Source of the DNA: GJ-E10 sp035625725
GTDB taxonomy: Bacteria > Pseudomonadota > Gammaproteobacteria > Burkholderiales > Burkholderiaceae_F
Direction of reading: 5' to 3'
DNA length: 64,000 nucleotides
NCBI GenBank assembly: GCA_035625725.1
Contig: DASPPB010000075.1
Location: 1-64,000, forward strand
Part shown: in pieces, positions 1-8,126 of the stretch
Layout of the letters: every line of letters starts with the position of its first letter
Position numbering within the stretch: position 1 is the stretch's first letter
The notes under the pieces: generated by a model
Databases searched by the model: none
Told to the model about the DNA's origin: nothing
The model's input: the letters and a program-made list of their open reading frames with translations, nothing else
Position numbers and translations under genes: made by a program

Positions 1-20
1 CCCATACAATAGCGGCCGCG

Positions 21-1547
21 ATGTCGGCCAACGAATACCTGCGCCGCATTCTCAACGCGCGCGTCTACGACGTCGCCACCGAGACTGCGCTCGAACCCGC
101 CGCCTGCCTCTCGGCGCGCCTGGGCAACCGGATTTTGCTCAAGCGCGAGGACTTGCAGCCGGTGTTCAGCTTCAAGCTGCGCGGCGCCTACAACAAGATG
201 GTCGGCCTGGACAAGGCCACGCGCGCGCGCGGCGTGATCGCGGCCTCCGCGGGCAACCACGCCCAGGGCGTCGCGCTGGCCGCCCAGCAGCTCGGCGGAC
301 CTGCGGTGATCGTCATGCCGGTGACCACGCCGCAAGTCAAGATCGACGCAGTCCGCAACCGCGGCGCCGAGCTCGTGCTCACGGGCGACTCGTACTCCGA
401 CGCCTACGCGCACGCCGTCAAGCTCCAGGCCAAGCGTCGCCTGACCTTCGTGCACCCGTTTGATGATCCGGATGTCATTGCCGGCCAGGGGACCATCGGC
501 CTGGAGATTTTGCGCCAGCACCACGCGCAGCAGTCCGGTCCCATCCACGCCATCTTCGTTCCCATCGGAGGCGGCGGGCTGATGGCCGGCATCGCGAGCT
601 ACGTCAAGGCAATTCAGCCCCACGTCAAGCTCATCGGCGTGCAGGCCAAAGACTCCGACGCCATGGCGCGCTCCATAGCCTCGGGGCGGCGGGTGCGCTT
701 GGCCGAAGTCGGGCTGTTCTCCGACGGCACCGCGGTGCGCGTCGTGGGCCGTCATACCTTTGCCTTGTGCCGCCGCTACGTCGATGCGATCGTCACCGTC
801 GACACCGACGCGCTGTGCGCGGCCATCAAGGACGTGTTCCAGGACACTCGCGCCGTTTTGGAGCCTGCCGGGGCGCTCGCGGTTGCCGGCTGCAAGCACT
901 ACGTCGAGCGCGAGGGGCTGCGGGACTGCAACTTGGTCGCGGTTGCCAGCGGCGCGAACATGAACTTCGACCGCCTGCGCTTCGTGGCCGAGCGCGCCGA
1001 GGTCGGCGAGCGGCGCGAGGCGCTGTTTGCCGTGACGCTTCCCGAGGAGCGCGGCTCGTTCAAGCGCTTTTGCGCGCTGGTGGGCACGCGCAATGTGACC
1101 GAATTTAACTATCGCATTTCCGACAGCAAGATCGCGCACATCTTCGTGGGCATCCAAACGGCCGGGCGCGATGACGCCCGTTCCCTGGCGCGGATTTTCG
1201 TGCGCGCGGGCTTTGCAACGCTGGACCTCACCGACGACGAGCTCGCCAAGCTGCACCTGCGCCATCTCGTCGGCGGCCACTCGCCGCTTGCGGTCGACGA
1301 GCGCATCTTTCGCTTCGAATTTCCGGAGCGACCCGGCGCGCTGATGCGCTTTCTCACGTCCATGTCGCCCAACTGGAACATCTCGCTGTTTCACTACCGC
1401 AACCAGGGCTCCGATTACGGCCGCATTCTGGTCGGTCTGCAGGCCCCGCGGCGCGACCGCGGCGCGCTCAAGCGCTTTCTGGCAGAGCTGGGCTACCACT
1501 ACCAGGACGAGACCGAAAGCAGCGCCTACCGGCTCTTCCTGGGCTAG
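21..1547 (+). CDS. ilvA: Threonine ammonia-lyase, biosynthetic (IlvA)
   Basis: PLP enzyme that deaminates L-threonine to 2-oxobutanoate, the first committed step of isoleucine synthesis, in the cytoplasm. The 508-residue length fits the long, feedback-regulated form. The PLP lysine lies in SFKLRGAYN (K52), the substrate loop SAGNHAQG is at 76-83, and the phosphate-binding glycine loop GGGG is at 183-186. Two ACT-like regulatory modules follow at about 330-405 and 420-500, which in this family bind isoleucine and valine. The ATG lies only 20 nt from the window edge, so upstream context is not visible. The next gene is on the opposite strand and converges after 13 nt. Identification is secure. 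Confidence 0.95.
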   Translation: MSANEYLRRILNARVYDVATETALEPAACLSARLGNRILLKREDLQPVFSFKLRGAYNKMVGLDKATRARGVIAASAGNHAQGVALAAQQLGGPAVIVMPVTTPQVKIDAVRNRGAELVLTGDSYSDAYAHAVKLQAKRRLTFVHPFDDPDVIAGQGTIGLEILRQHHAQQSGPIHAIFVPIGGGGLMAGIASYVKAIQPHVKLIGVQAKDSDAMARSIASGRRVRLAEVGLFSDGTAVRVVGRHTFALCRRYVDAIVTVDTDALCAAIKDVFQDTRAVLEPAGALAVAGCKHYVEREGLRDCNLVAVASGANMNFDRLRFVAERAEVGERREALFAVTLPEERGSFKRFCALVGTRNVTEFNYRISDSKIAHIFVGIQTAGRDDARSLARIFVRAGFATLDLTDDELAKLHLRHLVGGHSPLAVDERIFRFEFPERPGALMRFLTSMSPNWNISLFHYRNQGSDYGRILVGLQAPRRDRGALKRFLAELGYHYQDETESSAYRLFLG

Positions 1548-1560
1548 AGGCCGCCCGCGA

Positions 1561-2256
1561 TCAGCTTACCGCGCGTGCAAGCGCGAAGGCCGCGGCGGCC
1601 GCCATGCCCCCGATGCTCATGGTCTGCAGGGCCGAGCGCAGTGGTGCGGCCCCCGTATAGCGCGCCTTGACGAATCCGAACACGGCTAAAGCGGCCAGCG
1701 TCACGGCGGCCGACCACGGCAGCGCCTGCTCCACCGAGTGCAGCACGGCGTAGGGAGCCAGCGGCACGGCACCACCCACGACATAACTTGCACCGATGGT
1801 GAGCGCCGAGCGCTGCGCACGTTCCGGTTCGGGCCGCTCGAGCCCCAGTTCGAAGCGCATCATGAAATCGCGCCAGGCGATCGGGCGCTGGCGCAGACCC
1901 TGGATCACGCCGAGGTAGTGCTCCGACTTCAAGCCGTAGTGCTCAAAAATCTCGGCAACCTCGGCCTCCTCGGCGAGCGGTTTTTCGACGATTTCGAGCT
2001 CCTCGCGGGCCAGTTCCGCGGCGTAGTGCTCCGCCTGGCTGCGCGCGGCGAGGTACCCGCCCAGCCCCATGGCGATGGCGCCCGCGGCGATTTCTGCGAC
2101 GCCCGCGGCAATCACCGTGCTCACGGAGGCCACTGCACCGCTGATGCCGGCGGCCAGAGCAAACGGAACCGTGAGGCCGTCGGCCATGCCGATAACCACA
2201 TCGCGCACCAGATCACTGGACTGAAAGTGCGCTTCACGATGCAAATGGGAATCCAC
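1561..2256 (-). CDS. VIT1/CCC1-family Fe2+/Mn2+ transporter
   Basis: Integral membrane protein of 231 residues in the VIT1/CCC1 family, which moves ferrous iron or manganese out of the cytoplasm. The family hallmark is visible: SSDLVRDVVIGMADGLTVPF in the first helix and an acidic cytoplasmic insert (about 70-125, rich in Glu, with AEELAREELE-like text) between helices 2 and 3 that carries the metal-binding carboxylates. About five hydrophobic helices are seen. The start is GTG; no ATG lies between it and the conserved first helix. It stands alone, convergent with ilvA and divergent from the PLP enzyme. Metal specificity cannot be read from the sequence. Confidence 0.85.
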   Translation of the reverse strand: MDSHLHREAHFQSSDLVRDVVIGMADGLTVPFALAAGISGAVASVSTVIAAGVAEIAAGAIAMGLGGYLAARSQAEHYAAELAREELEIVEKPLAEEAEVAEIFEHYGLKSEHYLGVIQGLRQRPIAWRDFMMRFELGLERPEPERAQRSALTIGASYVVGGAVPLAPYAVLHSVEQALPWSAAVTLAALAVFGFVKARYTGAAPLRSALQTMSIGGMAAAAAFALARAVS

Positions 2257-2328
2257 GGCGGAGCGTCCCTGAGCGTTTTCGTTGATCGATGGATTTTTTG
2301 CCGGAAAATTGCGGATCTTAAGCTAGCA

Positions 2329-2383
2329 GCCGCCCCGCGGCGCGCTAACCTTCGTGCAGCGCGTCTGTGCCGGCGGCTTTTTT
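2329..2383 (+). terminator. Hairpin plus T-tract, possible attenuator
   Basis: A GC-rich outer stem (GCCGCC at 2329-2334 with GGCGGC at 2372-2377) encloses an inner stem (CGCGC at 2341-2345 with GCGCG at 2359-2363). Six T residues follow directly at 2378-2383. The element lies 36 nt upstream of the PLP enzyme start on the same strand. No plus-strand gene ends nearby, so its position suits a leader attenuator better than a plain terminator. A weak promoter-like pair (TTGATC at 2282-2287, AAAATT at 2305-2310, 17-nt spacer) could start the leader. Confidence 0.4.
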
Positions 2384-2418
2384 CCAGCCATCACGGCCGA
2401 CGCGATGCGAGGCACACG

Positions 2419-3603
2419 ATGAGCAACGATGGCAGCAAACCCGCCGGTGCAAAGCCGCCGCGCGCGCCAGAGTCCGCGCAGGCCCGGTTTGCCGAGTTTT
2501 TGCATCGCCACTCCAAGCAAACGGCGCCGGGCACGGCCTTTTCCCCGCCCATCGTGCCCGCGGCCATTTACTGCCTGGCCAGCGATCCGTCGGGACCGTA
2601 CCAGTATGCCCGCTGGTCCAATCCGGGCTGGACCGCCCTGGAGGAATCGCTGGGCGCGCTCGAAGAGGCCAACGCGATCATCTTTCCCTCCGGTGCGGCT
2701 GCCGTCGCGTCGGTTTTCGCCAGTTGCCTGCGCAGCGGGGATCGACTCCTGCTGCAGGCCGACGGATACATGGGTACGCGCACCGCGGCCGAGAAGTATT
2801 GCGCACCCAACGGGGTGCATGTCATCACCTGCCCGACCGCACAGATCGCACGCCACTCCTTTGCCGGCTACCGAGTGATCTTGCTCGAGACGCCATCGAA
2901 TCCACTGCTCGAACTCATCGATATCCGCGACTGTGCGCGCCGCGCGCATGCCGCGGGTGCGCATCTGGTGATCGACAACACGCTCATGACGCCGCTCGCC
3001 CAACGGCCCCTCGACCTGGGCGCCGATGCGGTGGTCTACTCCGACACGAAGCTGCTCAACGGCCACTCGGACCTGGTCTTCGGGCACGTGACTTCGCGCG
3101 ACGCCCAGCTGCTCGCCGGCGTGCTCGACTGGCGCCGCATTTGCGGGGCAATTCCCGGTCCTTTCGAGACCTGGATGCTGCAGCGGGGACTCGACACGCT
3201 CGAGCTGCGCATCGAGCGCATGCAAACCAACGCGCAGGCGCTCGCGCAGGCCCTGGCCCAGCACCCTGCAAGCGTGCACGTCACCTACCCGGGGCTGCCC
3301 TCGCACCCCGCGCACGATTTGGCCTGCGCGCAGATGAGCGGCTTCGGAACACTGATCGGACTGACGCTCGCCAGCCGGGATGCCGCCGAGCGGTTCATCG
3401 AGGGCTGCCCGTACCTGCGGCCAACGACGAGCTTTGGCGGCGTGCACTCCTCGGCGGAACGACGTACGCGCTGGGGCGATTGCGTGGCCGAGGGATTTAT
3501 TCGCCTGTCCGCGGGCTGCGAGCCGACACGCGCGTTGTGCGCCGCGGTTGTGCGCTCGCTCGATGCGCTCGCGAGCGCACCGCAGCCACCGGCTCGGACT
3601 TAG
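2419..3603 (+). CDS. PLP-dependent transsulfuration-family enzyme (cystathionine lyase-like)
   Basis: Cytoplasmic fold-type I PLP enzyme of 394 residues in the Cys/Met metabolism family. Visible are the YxxRxxNP element (YQYARWSNP, 61-69), the substrate/PLP segment FPSGAAAVAS (89-98), the aspartate that binds the PLP ring nitrogen in VIDNTLM (about 186), and the PLP lysine in SDTKLLNGHSD (K211). This core is shared by cystathionine beta- and gamma-lyases and gamma-synthases; the lysine context most resembles MetC-like lyases, but the exact substrate cannot be fixed. The ATG at 2419 starts a protein with a short disordered N-terminus, and a candidate attenuator lies just upstream. The last 107 nt overlap the convergent ttcA gene. 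Confidence 0.8.
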   Translation: MSNDGSKPAGAKPPRAPESAQARFAEFLHRHSKQTAPGTAFSPPIVPAAIYCLASDPSGPYQYARWSNPGWTALEESLGALEEANAIIFPSGAAAVASVFASCLRSGDRLLLQADGYMGTRTAAEKYCAPNGVHVITCPTAQIARHSFAGYRVILLETPSNPLLELIDIRDCARRAHAAGAHLVIDNTLMTPLAQRPLDLGADAVVYSDTKLLNGHSDLVFGHVTSRDAQLLAGVLDWRRICGAIPGPFETWMLQRGLDTLELRIERMQTNAQALAQALAQHPASVHVTYPGLPSHPAHDLACAQMSGFGTLIGLTLASRDAAERFIEGCPYLRPTTSFGGVHSSAERRTRWGDCVAEGFIRLSAGCEPTRALCAAVVRSLDALASAPQPPART

Positions 3604-4561
3604 GCCCCGGTGCCGGGGCGTCAACCACGGGATGCGCGCGCGCGTCGAGGCCCGCCTCTAGCGGCGGCTCATCGAAAGCGCAGTCGCCTTCGGGATTCGC
3701 AACTCCCGTGGGCTGCAGCCCGGCAAAATCGAACAAGGAACGATCGAGGAGGTGCGAGGGCGTCACGCGCGCGAGCGCGTGAAAGACGTTGTGCACCCGG
3801 CCCGGATGGCGTCGCTGCCATTCATCGATCATCCGCCCGATCTCCTTGCGCTTGAGGTTTTCTTGCGATCCGCACAGATTGCACGCGATGATCGGAAATC
3901 GCTTGGCTGCCGCATAGCGTGCCAGATCGGCTTCCGCGATGTAGGCAAGCGGCCGAATCACGATGTGACGGCCGTCGTCGGACACGAGCTTGGGCGCCAT
4001 GGCCTTCATCCGGCCCCCGTAAAACAGGTTCAAAAAGAAGGTGCCCAAAATGTCGTCGCGATGGTGTCCGAGCGCGATTTTCGTGGCCCCGAGTTCGGTT
4101 GCCACCCGGTAGAGCACGCCGCGGCGCAGCCGGGAGCACAGCGAGCAGGTGGTCTTGCCTTCGGGAATCAGGCGCCGGACGATCGAATAGGTGTCTTGCG
4201 TCTCGATGCGAAACGCCACGCCCTGCGCGCGCAGATACTCGGGCAGCACGTGCGCCGGGAAGCCGGGTTGTTTCTGATCCAGGTTTACGGCGACGAGTTC
4301 GAATGACAGGGGTGCGCGCGCCTGCAAAATGCGCAGTACCTGCAACAAGGCATAGCTGTCTTTGCCTCCGGAGAGGCAGACCATGACGCGATCGCCGGGT
4401 GCGATCATGCCGAAGTCGCCGATGGCCTGGCCGGCGAGTCGTACCAGCCGCTTTTCGAGCTTGCGCTCCTCAAGGGCCGCGCGTCGCGCACGCCGCTCGT
4501 AGTGCGCGGCCTCGCCCGCGCTCGGCTCGACTGCGCCGCTTTCGGCGCCGCGACGGTTCAT
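3497..4561 (-). CDS. ttcA: tRNA 2-thiocytidine(32) synthetase TtcA
   Basis: ATP- and iron-sulfur-dependent enzyme that thiolates cytidine 32 of certain tRNAs. The PP-loop SGGKDS is at 64-69 and the two CxxC pairs that hold the cluster are at C139/C142 and C227/C230. At 354 residues it is about 40 longer than E. coli TtcA. The surplus is a Pro/Arg/Ser-rich C-terminal tail (about 315-354) encoded antisense to the end of the PLP enzyme, so the tail may be a by-product of the convergent overlap. The ATG overlaps the folB stop by 4 nt, so it is the last gene of a folM-like/folB/ttcA run. Confidence 0.93.
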   Translation of the reverse strand: MNRRGAESGAVEPSAGEAAHYERRARRAALEERKLEKRLVRLAGQAIGDFGMIAPGDRVMVCLSGGKDSYALLQVLRILQARAPLSFELVAVNLDQKQPGFPAHVLPEYLRAQGVAFRIETQDTYSIVRRLIPEGKTTCSLCSRLRRGVLYRVATELGATKIALGHHRDDILGTFFLNLFYGGRMKAMAPKLVSDDGRHIVIRPLAYIAEADLARYAAAKRFPIIACNLCGSQENLKRKEIGRMIDEWQRRHPGRVHNVFHALARVTPSHLLDRSLFDFAGLQPTGVANPEGDCAFDEPPLEAGLDARAHPVVDAPAPGPKSEPVAAVRSRAHRASAQPRRTTRVSARSPRTGE

Positions 4562-4962
4562 GATGCCTCCCGAAAGCGCAGGACCTCGACGCCGATGCCC
4601 GCCACTCCGGCATCGGCATAGATCTCGGTTTTTTGGCTGGAGACCCGCACCGCCTCCACGCCCGGGCGCCGCAGCAGCTCCGCGACGATGTCGTCGACAA
4701 GCGTCTCTTGCAAGTTGATGTGGCCGCGGGCGATTCGCTGCTGGACAACCGCACGCACGAAGTCATAGTCGATGACCTCGCGCACGTCGTCATTGCGCGG
4801 CGTCGATGCGCTCAGTGCGACGTAGACGTCCAGATTCAGCACCAGGCGTTGCGTACCGTGGCGTTCGGCCGAGTACACGCCGATGTTGGCATCGATCGCC
4901 CAGTCGCGCAGAAAAATGCGCCGGCATTGGGCCAGGCGCGGATCCGTCAGCAGCGTTCCCAT
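4558..4962 (-). CDS. folB: Dihydroneopterin aldolase FolB
   Basis: Folate-pathway aldolase that converts 7,8-dihydroneopterin to 6-hydroxymethyl-dihydropterin and glycolaldehyde. The 134-residue length, the early segment IFLRDWAIDANIGVYSAER, the YDFVR segment, the INLQETLVDDI stretch and the late VSSQKTEIYADA match the family. An ATG at 4962 gives the expected compact N-terminus. The open frame continues upstream without family similarity, so the longer form is rejected. The stop overlaps the ttcA start (ATGA). A pterin reductase-like SDR precedes it by 23 nt, which supports a pterin/folate role for both. Confidence 0.9.
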   Translation of the reverse strand: MGTLLTDPRLAQCRRIFLRDWAIDANIGVYSAERHGTQRLVLNLDVYVALSASTPRNDDVREVIDYDFVRAVVQQRIARGHINLQETLVDDIVAELLRRPGVEAVRVSSQKTEIYADAGVAGIGVEVLRFREAS

Positions 4963-4985
4963 CGGATGGACACAGGCAAAGCGAT

Positions 4986-5759
4986 TCAGGATTTCAGGAA
5001 CATGATGTCGCGCGCGGTGGGCACCAGATGCTGTCCGCCGTCGACGAGCAGCGACGTTCCCGTGACGGCGGGCGCGTTGACCAAAAACACGACTGCGCGG
5101 GCAACGTCCAGGGGGCTGCTCGCCTGCCCGAGGGGCGTGGCCCGATGCGCGGCCTCGAACCCGGCGGCCGTTTGGCCGGGCGCAGGCAAGGTGATGCCCG
5201 GGGCCACCCCCACGACGCGCAGTTTCGGGGCCAGCGCCCGGGCCAGCAGCCCCGTGGCGGCCTCGAGCGCCGATTTGGACAGCGTATAGGAAAGAAAATC
5301 CGGGTTGGGATTCCACAGCTTCTGATCGAGCAAGTTCACGACCACGCCCCGGGCATCGCGCGCAAGGCGCGCGTGCAGCGCGCGCGCAAGCGCCAGCGGC
5401 GCGGCAACGTTGATGCGCATGTGGGCCTCAAAGCGGTCCAGCGCAAAGTCCGTGGCCGCGTCGGCCTCGAACAGCGAGGCGTTGTTTACCACGCATTGCG
5501 GCGCACCCAGCGCTTGCTCGCACGCATCGAGCAGTGTCGGCGCCGCGTCGGGCTGGGTCAGATCGCACGCCAGCGCCTGCGCGCGCCGGCCCAGCGCGCG
5601 AATATCCGCCGCGGTGGCCGTCGCTGCCTCGCGCGAGGCACGAAAGTGCACCGCGACGTCCCAGCCGTCTTGCGCCAACGCCAGGGCAATCGCCCTGCCG
5701 ATGCGCTGCGCGCCGCCGGTAACCAGGGCAATGCGAGTAGAAGGGGCCGCCGCACTCAT
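4986..5759 (-). CDS. SDR-family pteridine reductase-like protein (FolM-like)
   Basis: NAD(P)H-dependent short-chain dehydrogenase of 257 residues. The cofactor motif reads TGGAQRIG, with Arg where most SDRs have Gly; this TGxxxRxG form is characteristic of pteridine reductases and FolM (dihydromonapterin reductase). NNAS follows, and the catalytic pair is in SYTLSK. The segment DQKLWNPNPDF before the tyrosine is also typical of the FolM/PTR group. The start is placed at the ATG at 5759, because the open frame beyond it begins only with a TTG. It lies 23 nt upstream of folB, so it probably supplies reduced pterin. Confidence 0.8.
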   Translation of the reverse strand: MSAAAPSTRIALVTGGAQRIGRAIALALAQDGWDVAVHFRASREAATATAADIRALGRRAQALACDLTQPDAAPTLLDACEQALGAPQCVVNNASLFEADAATDFALDRFEAHMRINVAAPLALARALHARLARDARGVVVNLLDQKLWNPNPDFLSYTLSKSALEAATGLLARALAPKLRVVGVAPGITLPAPGQTAAGFEAAHRATPLGQASSPLDVARAVVFLVNAPAVTGTSLLVDGGQHLVPTARDIMFLKS

Positions 5760-5851
5760 GGATGCTTTGGGGGGTGTCGCCAAACGCCAGTGTATCGGGT
5801 CGTCGGGTTACCATCGCCGCAACACCGCAGCCCAAGCCGCCTCGCTCCCCC

Positions 5852-7003
5852 ATGCCTGCACCCACGGCCGAGCCGTCTCTGCCGCAGCCCGACGCTGCTG
5901 AGCAATCGCGCAGCCGCTTGCTGCAAGAGCGAATCTGTGAGCGCATAGCGCAGGAGAGCGGCGCCTGGCTGTCGTTTGCCGACTACATGCAGATGGCGCT
6001 CTACGAGCCCGATTTGGGATATTACGACGCGGGCGGCGCCAAGTTCGGCGCCCAGGGCGACTTCGTCACGGCCCCGGAGCTCTCGCCACTGTTTGCGCGG
6101 GCCATAGCCGCGCAACTCCTCGAGACCTTCGGGCAGCTGCCGGCGCGCGTTGTGGAGTTCGGCGCAGGTACGGGCGCGTTGGCCCGGGACCTGATCGAGG
6201 GCCTGCGGGCCCGCGCATGTCCGCTCGAGGCGTATTTCATCGTCGAGGTCTCGGCCGATCTGCGCAAGCGCCAGCAGCAGCGTCTGGCCGACTTGCCCGT
6301 GACCTGGCTCGACGTAGTGCCGCAAGATTTCGAGGGCGTGGTGATCGCCAACGAGGTGCTCGACGTGCTGCCGGTACGCCTGTTCGTGCGCGGCGACCAT
6401 GCGGTCTACGAGCGCGGCGTGCGCTGCGAGGGCGGAGAGCTGCGCTTGGCCGCGCGCACGGCTGACCGCGAGCTCGCGCAGCAGGTCGCGGCAATCGAGG
6501 CGCAAGTCGGAGCGCTGCCGCCGGGCTACGGCTCCGAGCTCTGTCCTCGGGCCCGCGACTGGATACTGTCACTTGCCAACGGCTTGCAGCGCGCGCTCGT
6601 GCTGCTTTTTGACTACGGCTTTCCCCGTCGCGAGTACTACCATCCGCAGCGCGCGATGGGCACGCTCATGTGCCACTACCGGCAACGGGCGCACGCCGAT
6701 CCGCTTTGGATGCCCGGGCTCAATGACATCACGGCGCATGTGGATTTTTCCGCGTGCGCGCAGGCCGCGCTTGCCAGCGGCCTGGATGTTCTGGGCTACA
6801 CGTCGCAGGCGCGCTTCCTGATCAATTGCGGCATCCTCGAAGAGCTCGCCAGCAGCCGGCTCGAGGCGGCGCAGCTCGGCTCCGTTCAGCGCCTGCTCTC
6901 GGAGGCCGAAATGGGCGAGCTCGTCAAAGTGCTGGCGCTCGGGCGCAGATTCAATACGCTGCCGCTGGGCTTCATTCGCGGGGACCGGCGCCACCGGCTG
7001 TGA
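5852..7003 (+). CDS. SAM-dependent methyltransferase, MidA/NDUFAF7 family
   Basis: Class I methyltransferase of the DUF185 family (383 residues). Its mitochondrial relative NDUFAF7/MidA methylates an arginine of a complex I subunit; the bacterial substrate is unproven. The N-terminal family block SFADYMQMALYEPDLGYY (about 41-58) is followed by the SAM motif VVEFGAGTGALARDL (100-114). IANEVLDVLPV and LLFDYGFPRREYYHPQR are further family landmarks. The ATG at 5852 is chosen over an upstream ATG at 5762 because the extra 30 residues look non-conserved and would run into the divergent SDR start. The 3' end overlaps convergent cca by 32 nt. Confidence 0.82.
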   Translation: MPAPTAEPSLPQPDAAEQSRSRLLQERICERIAQESGAWLSFADYMQMALYEPDLGYYDAGGAKFGAQGDFVTAPELSPLFARAIAAQLLETFGQLPARVVEFGAGTGALARDLIEGLRARACPLEAYFIVEVSADLRKRQQQRLADLPVTWLDVVPQDFEGVVIANEVLDVLPVRLFVRGDHAVYERGVRCEGGELRLAARTADRELAQQVAAIEAQVGALPPGYGSELCPRARDWILSLANGLQRALVLLFDYGFPRREYYHPQRAMGTLMCHYRQRAHADPLWMPGLNDITAHVDFSACAQAALASGLDVLGYTSQARFLINCGILEELASSRLEAAQLGSVQRLLSEAEMGELVKVLALGRRFNTLPLGFIRGDRRHRL

Positions 7004-8087
7004 TCGCGGCAATGGCTTGCCGGCGCGCCTGAGCCAGCGCCCGCGCGATATTGGCGGGATCGGGCCCCGCGGCCGCGGCGATGGCCCCGGCATCCACACT
7101 GCCCGCGGCCGCCGCGGCGGCCTGCCAGCGCTCGACTCCGAGCCCCCCCAGTGCGGCAAAAGCGGCCAGCAGCTGCGCAAAACGCGCGCCCCGGCGCAAC
7201 GCGTCGGCTCGTTCGAGCACCGCGGCTTGCTCCTGCGGCGAAGCGGCATCGCGCAAAGCCTCACGTAGCGCAAAGAGCAGCCGCGCCAGCTGCACGGATT
7301 CGTTGTCGGCACGCAGCCGATCGAGCCAGGCCTGCAAACCGGCGGCAGATTGCGCGCCGCTGGCCAGTACGGCAAAGCGCGCGGCAAGCGACGCACCCAG
7401 GCGCGCGGCGCGGTCCAACGCGGCGAGCAGCTCGGGCGAGAGCGTGAGCTCGGGTGCCACGCGGGCCAGCAGGCCGGTTTGGGCCAGCACTTCGATCATC
7501 CGCGCAGGCTGCTGCTCCATCAGGCCCACGGCGAACTCCTGCCACACGCGCTCGGCAACGAGAGCATCGGCCTCGCCGCTGGCCACCATGCTGCGGGCCA
7601 GTTCCAGGGTCTCCGGGGCGACCGAAAAGTCACCAAACCGGGCGGCAAAACGCGCCAGCCGCAAAATACGCACCGGGTCCTCCGCAAAGGCTGGCCCGAC
7701 GTGACGCAGCACGCGCCGTTGCAGATCCTCCTGTCCGTGGTGCAGGTCGATGAGCTGGCCGGCCTCGTCGAGCGCCATTGCGTTGATCGTCAGATCGCGC
7801 CGCGCGAGGTCCTGCTCAAGGGTCACATCGGGGTCGGCATGCACGACAAAGCCCCGATAGCCGGGCGCGCTCTTGCGCTCCGTGCGCGCCAGCGCGTATT
7901 GCTCGGCCGTGCGCGGGTGCAAAAACACCGGAAAATCCCGGCCCACGGGGGTGAAACCCAGCGCCCGCATCTCCTCGGGACTCGATCCGACCACCACCCA
8001 ATCGCGATCGCCGCTGCGCGAGGGCTTGCGGCCGGCCTGCTCCAACAAGTGATCGCGTACCCAGCCTCCGACGATATAGGCCTTCAC
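6972..8087 (-). CDS. cca: CCA tRNA nucleotidyltransferase (no HD domain)
   Basis: Template-independent polymerase that adds or repairs the 3' CCA of tRNA. The N-terminus KAYIVGGWVRDHLL, the metal-binding DxD in GDRDW (D27, D29), RRDLTINAMA (96-105) and EDPVRILRLARF (about 136-147) identify a class II enzyme. The start is GTG. At 371 residues it lacks the C-terminal HD phosphohydrolase found in E. coli Cca: the HPEVDTGVH-type motif is absent where it would be expected, after RVAPEL. It could therefore be a CCA enzyme without 2',3'-phosphatase activity. The NDUFA9-like gene lies 39 nt upstream. Confidence 0.87.
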   Translation of the reverse strand: MKAYIVGGWVRDHLLEQAGRKPSRSGDRDWVVVGSSPEEMRALGFTPVGRDFPVFLHPRTAEQYALARTERKSAPGYRGFVVHADPDVTLEQDLARRDLTINAMALDEAGQLIDLHHGQEDLQRRVLRHVGPAFAEDPVRILRLARFAARFGDFSVAPETLELARSMVASGEADALVAERVWQEFAVGLMEQQPARMIEVLAQTGLLARVAPELTLSPELLAALDRAARLGASLAARFAVLASGAQSAAGLQAWLDRLRADNESVQLARLLFALREALRDAASPQEQAAVLERADALRRGARFAQLLAAFAALGGLGVERWQAAAAAAGSVDAGAIAAAAGPDPANIARALAQARRQAIAAITAGGAGPRE

Positions 8088-8126
8088 GGCAGGCCTTGCT
8101 GCCGCCGCGCCGTCGGCGCGTTGCGC

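Noticed and set aside
2323..3624. A 433-codon minus-strand frame opposite the PLP enzyme
   Set aside because: The translation has no family features, and the plus-strand gene has intact catalytic motifs throughout.
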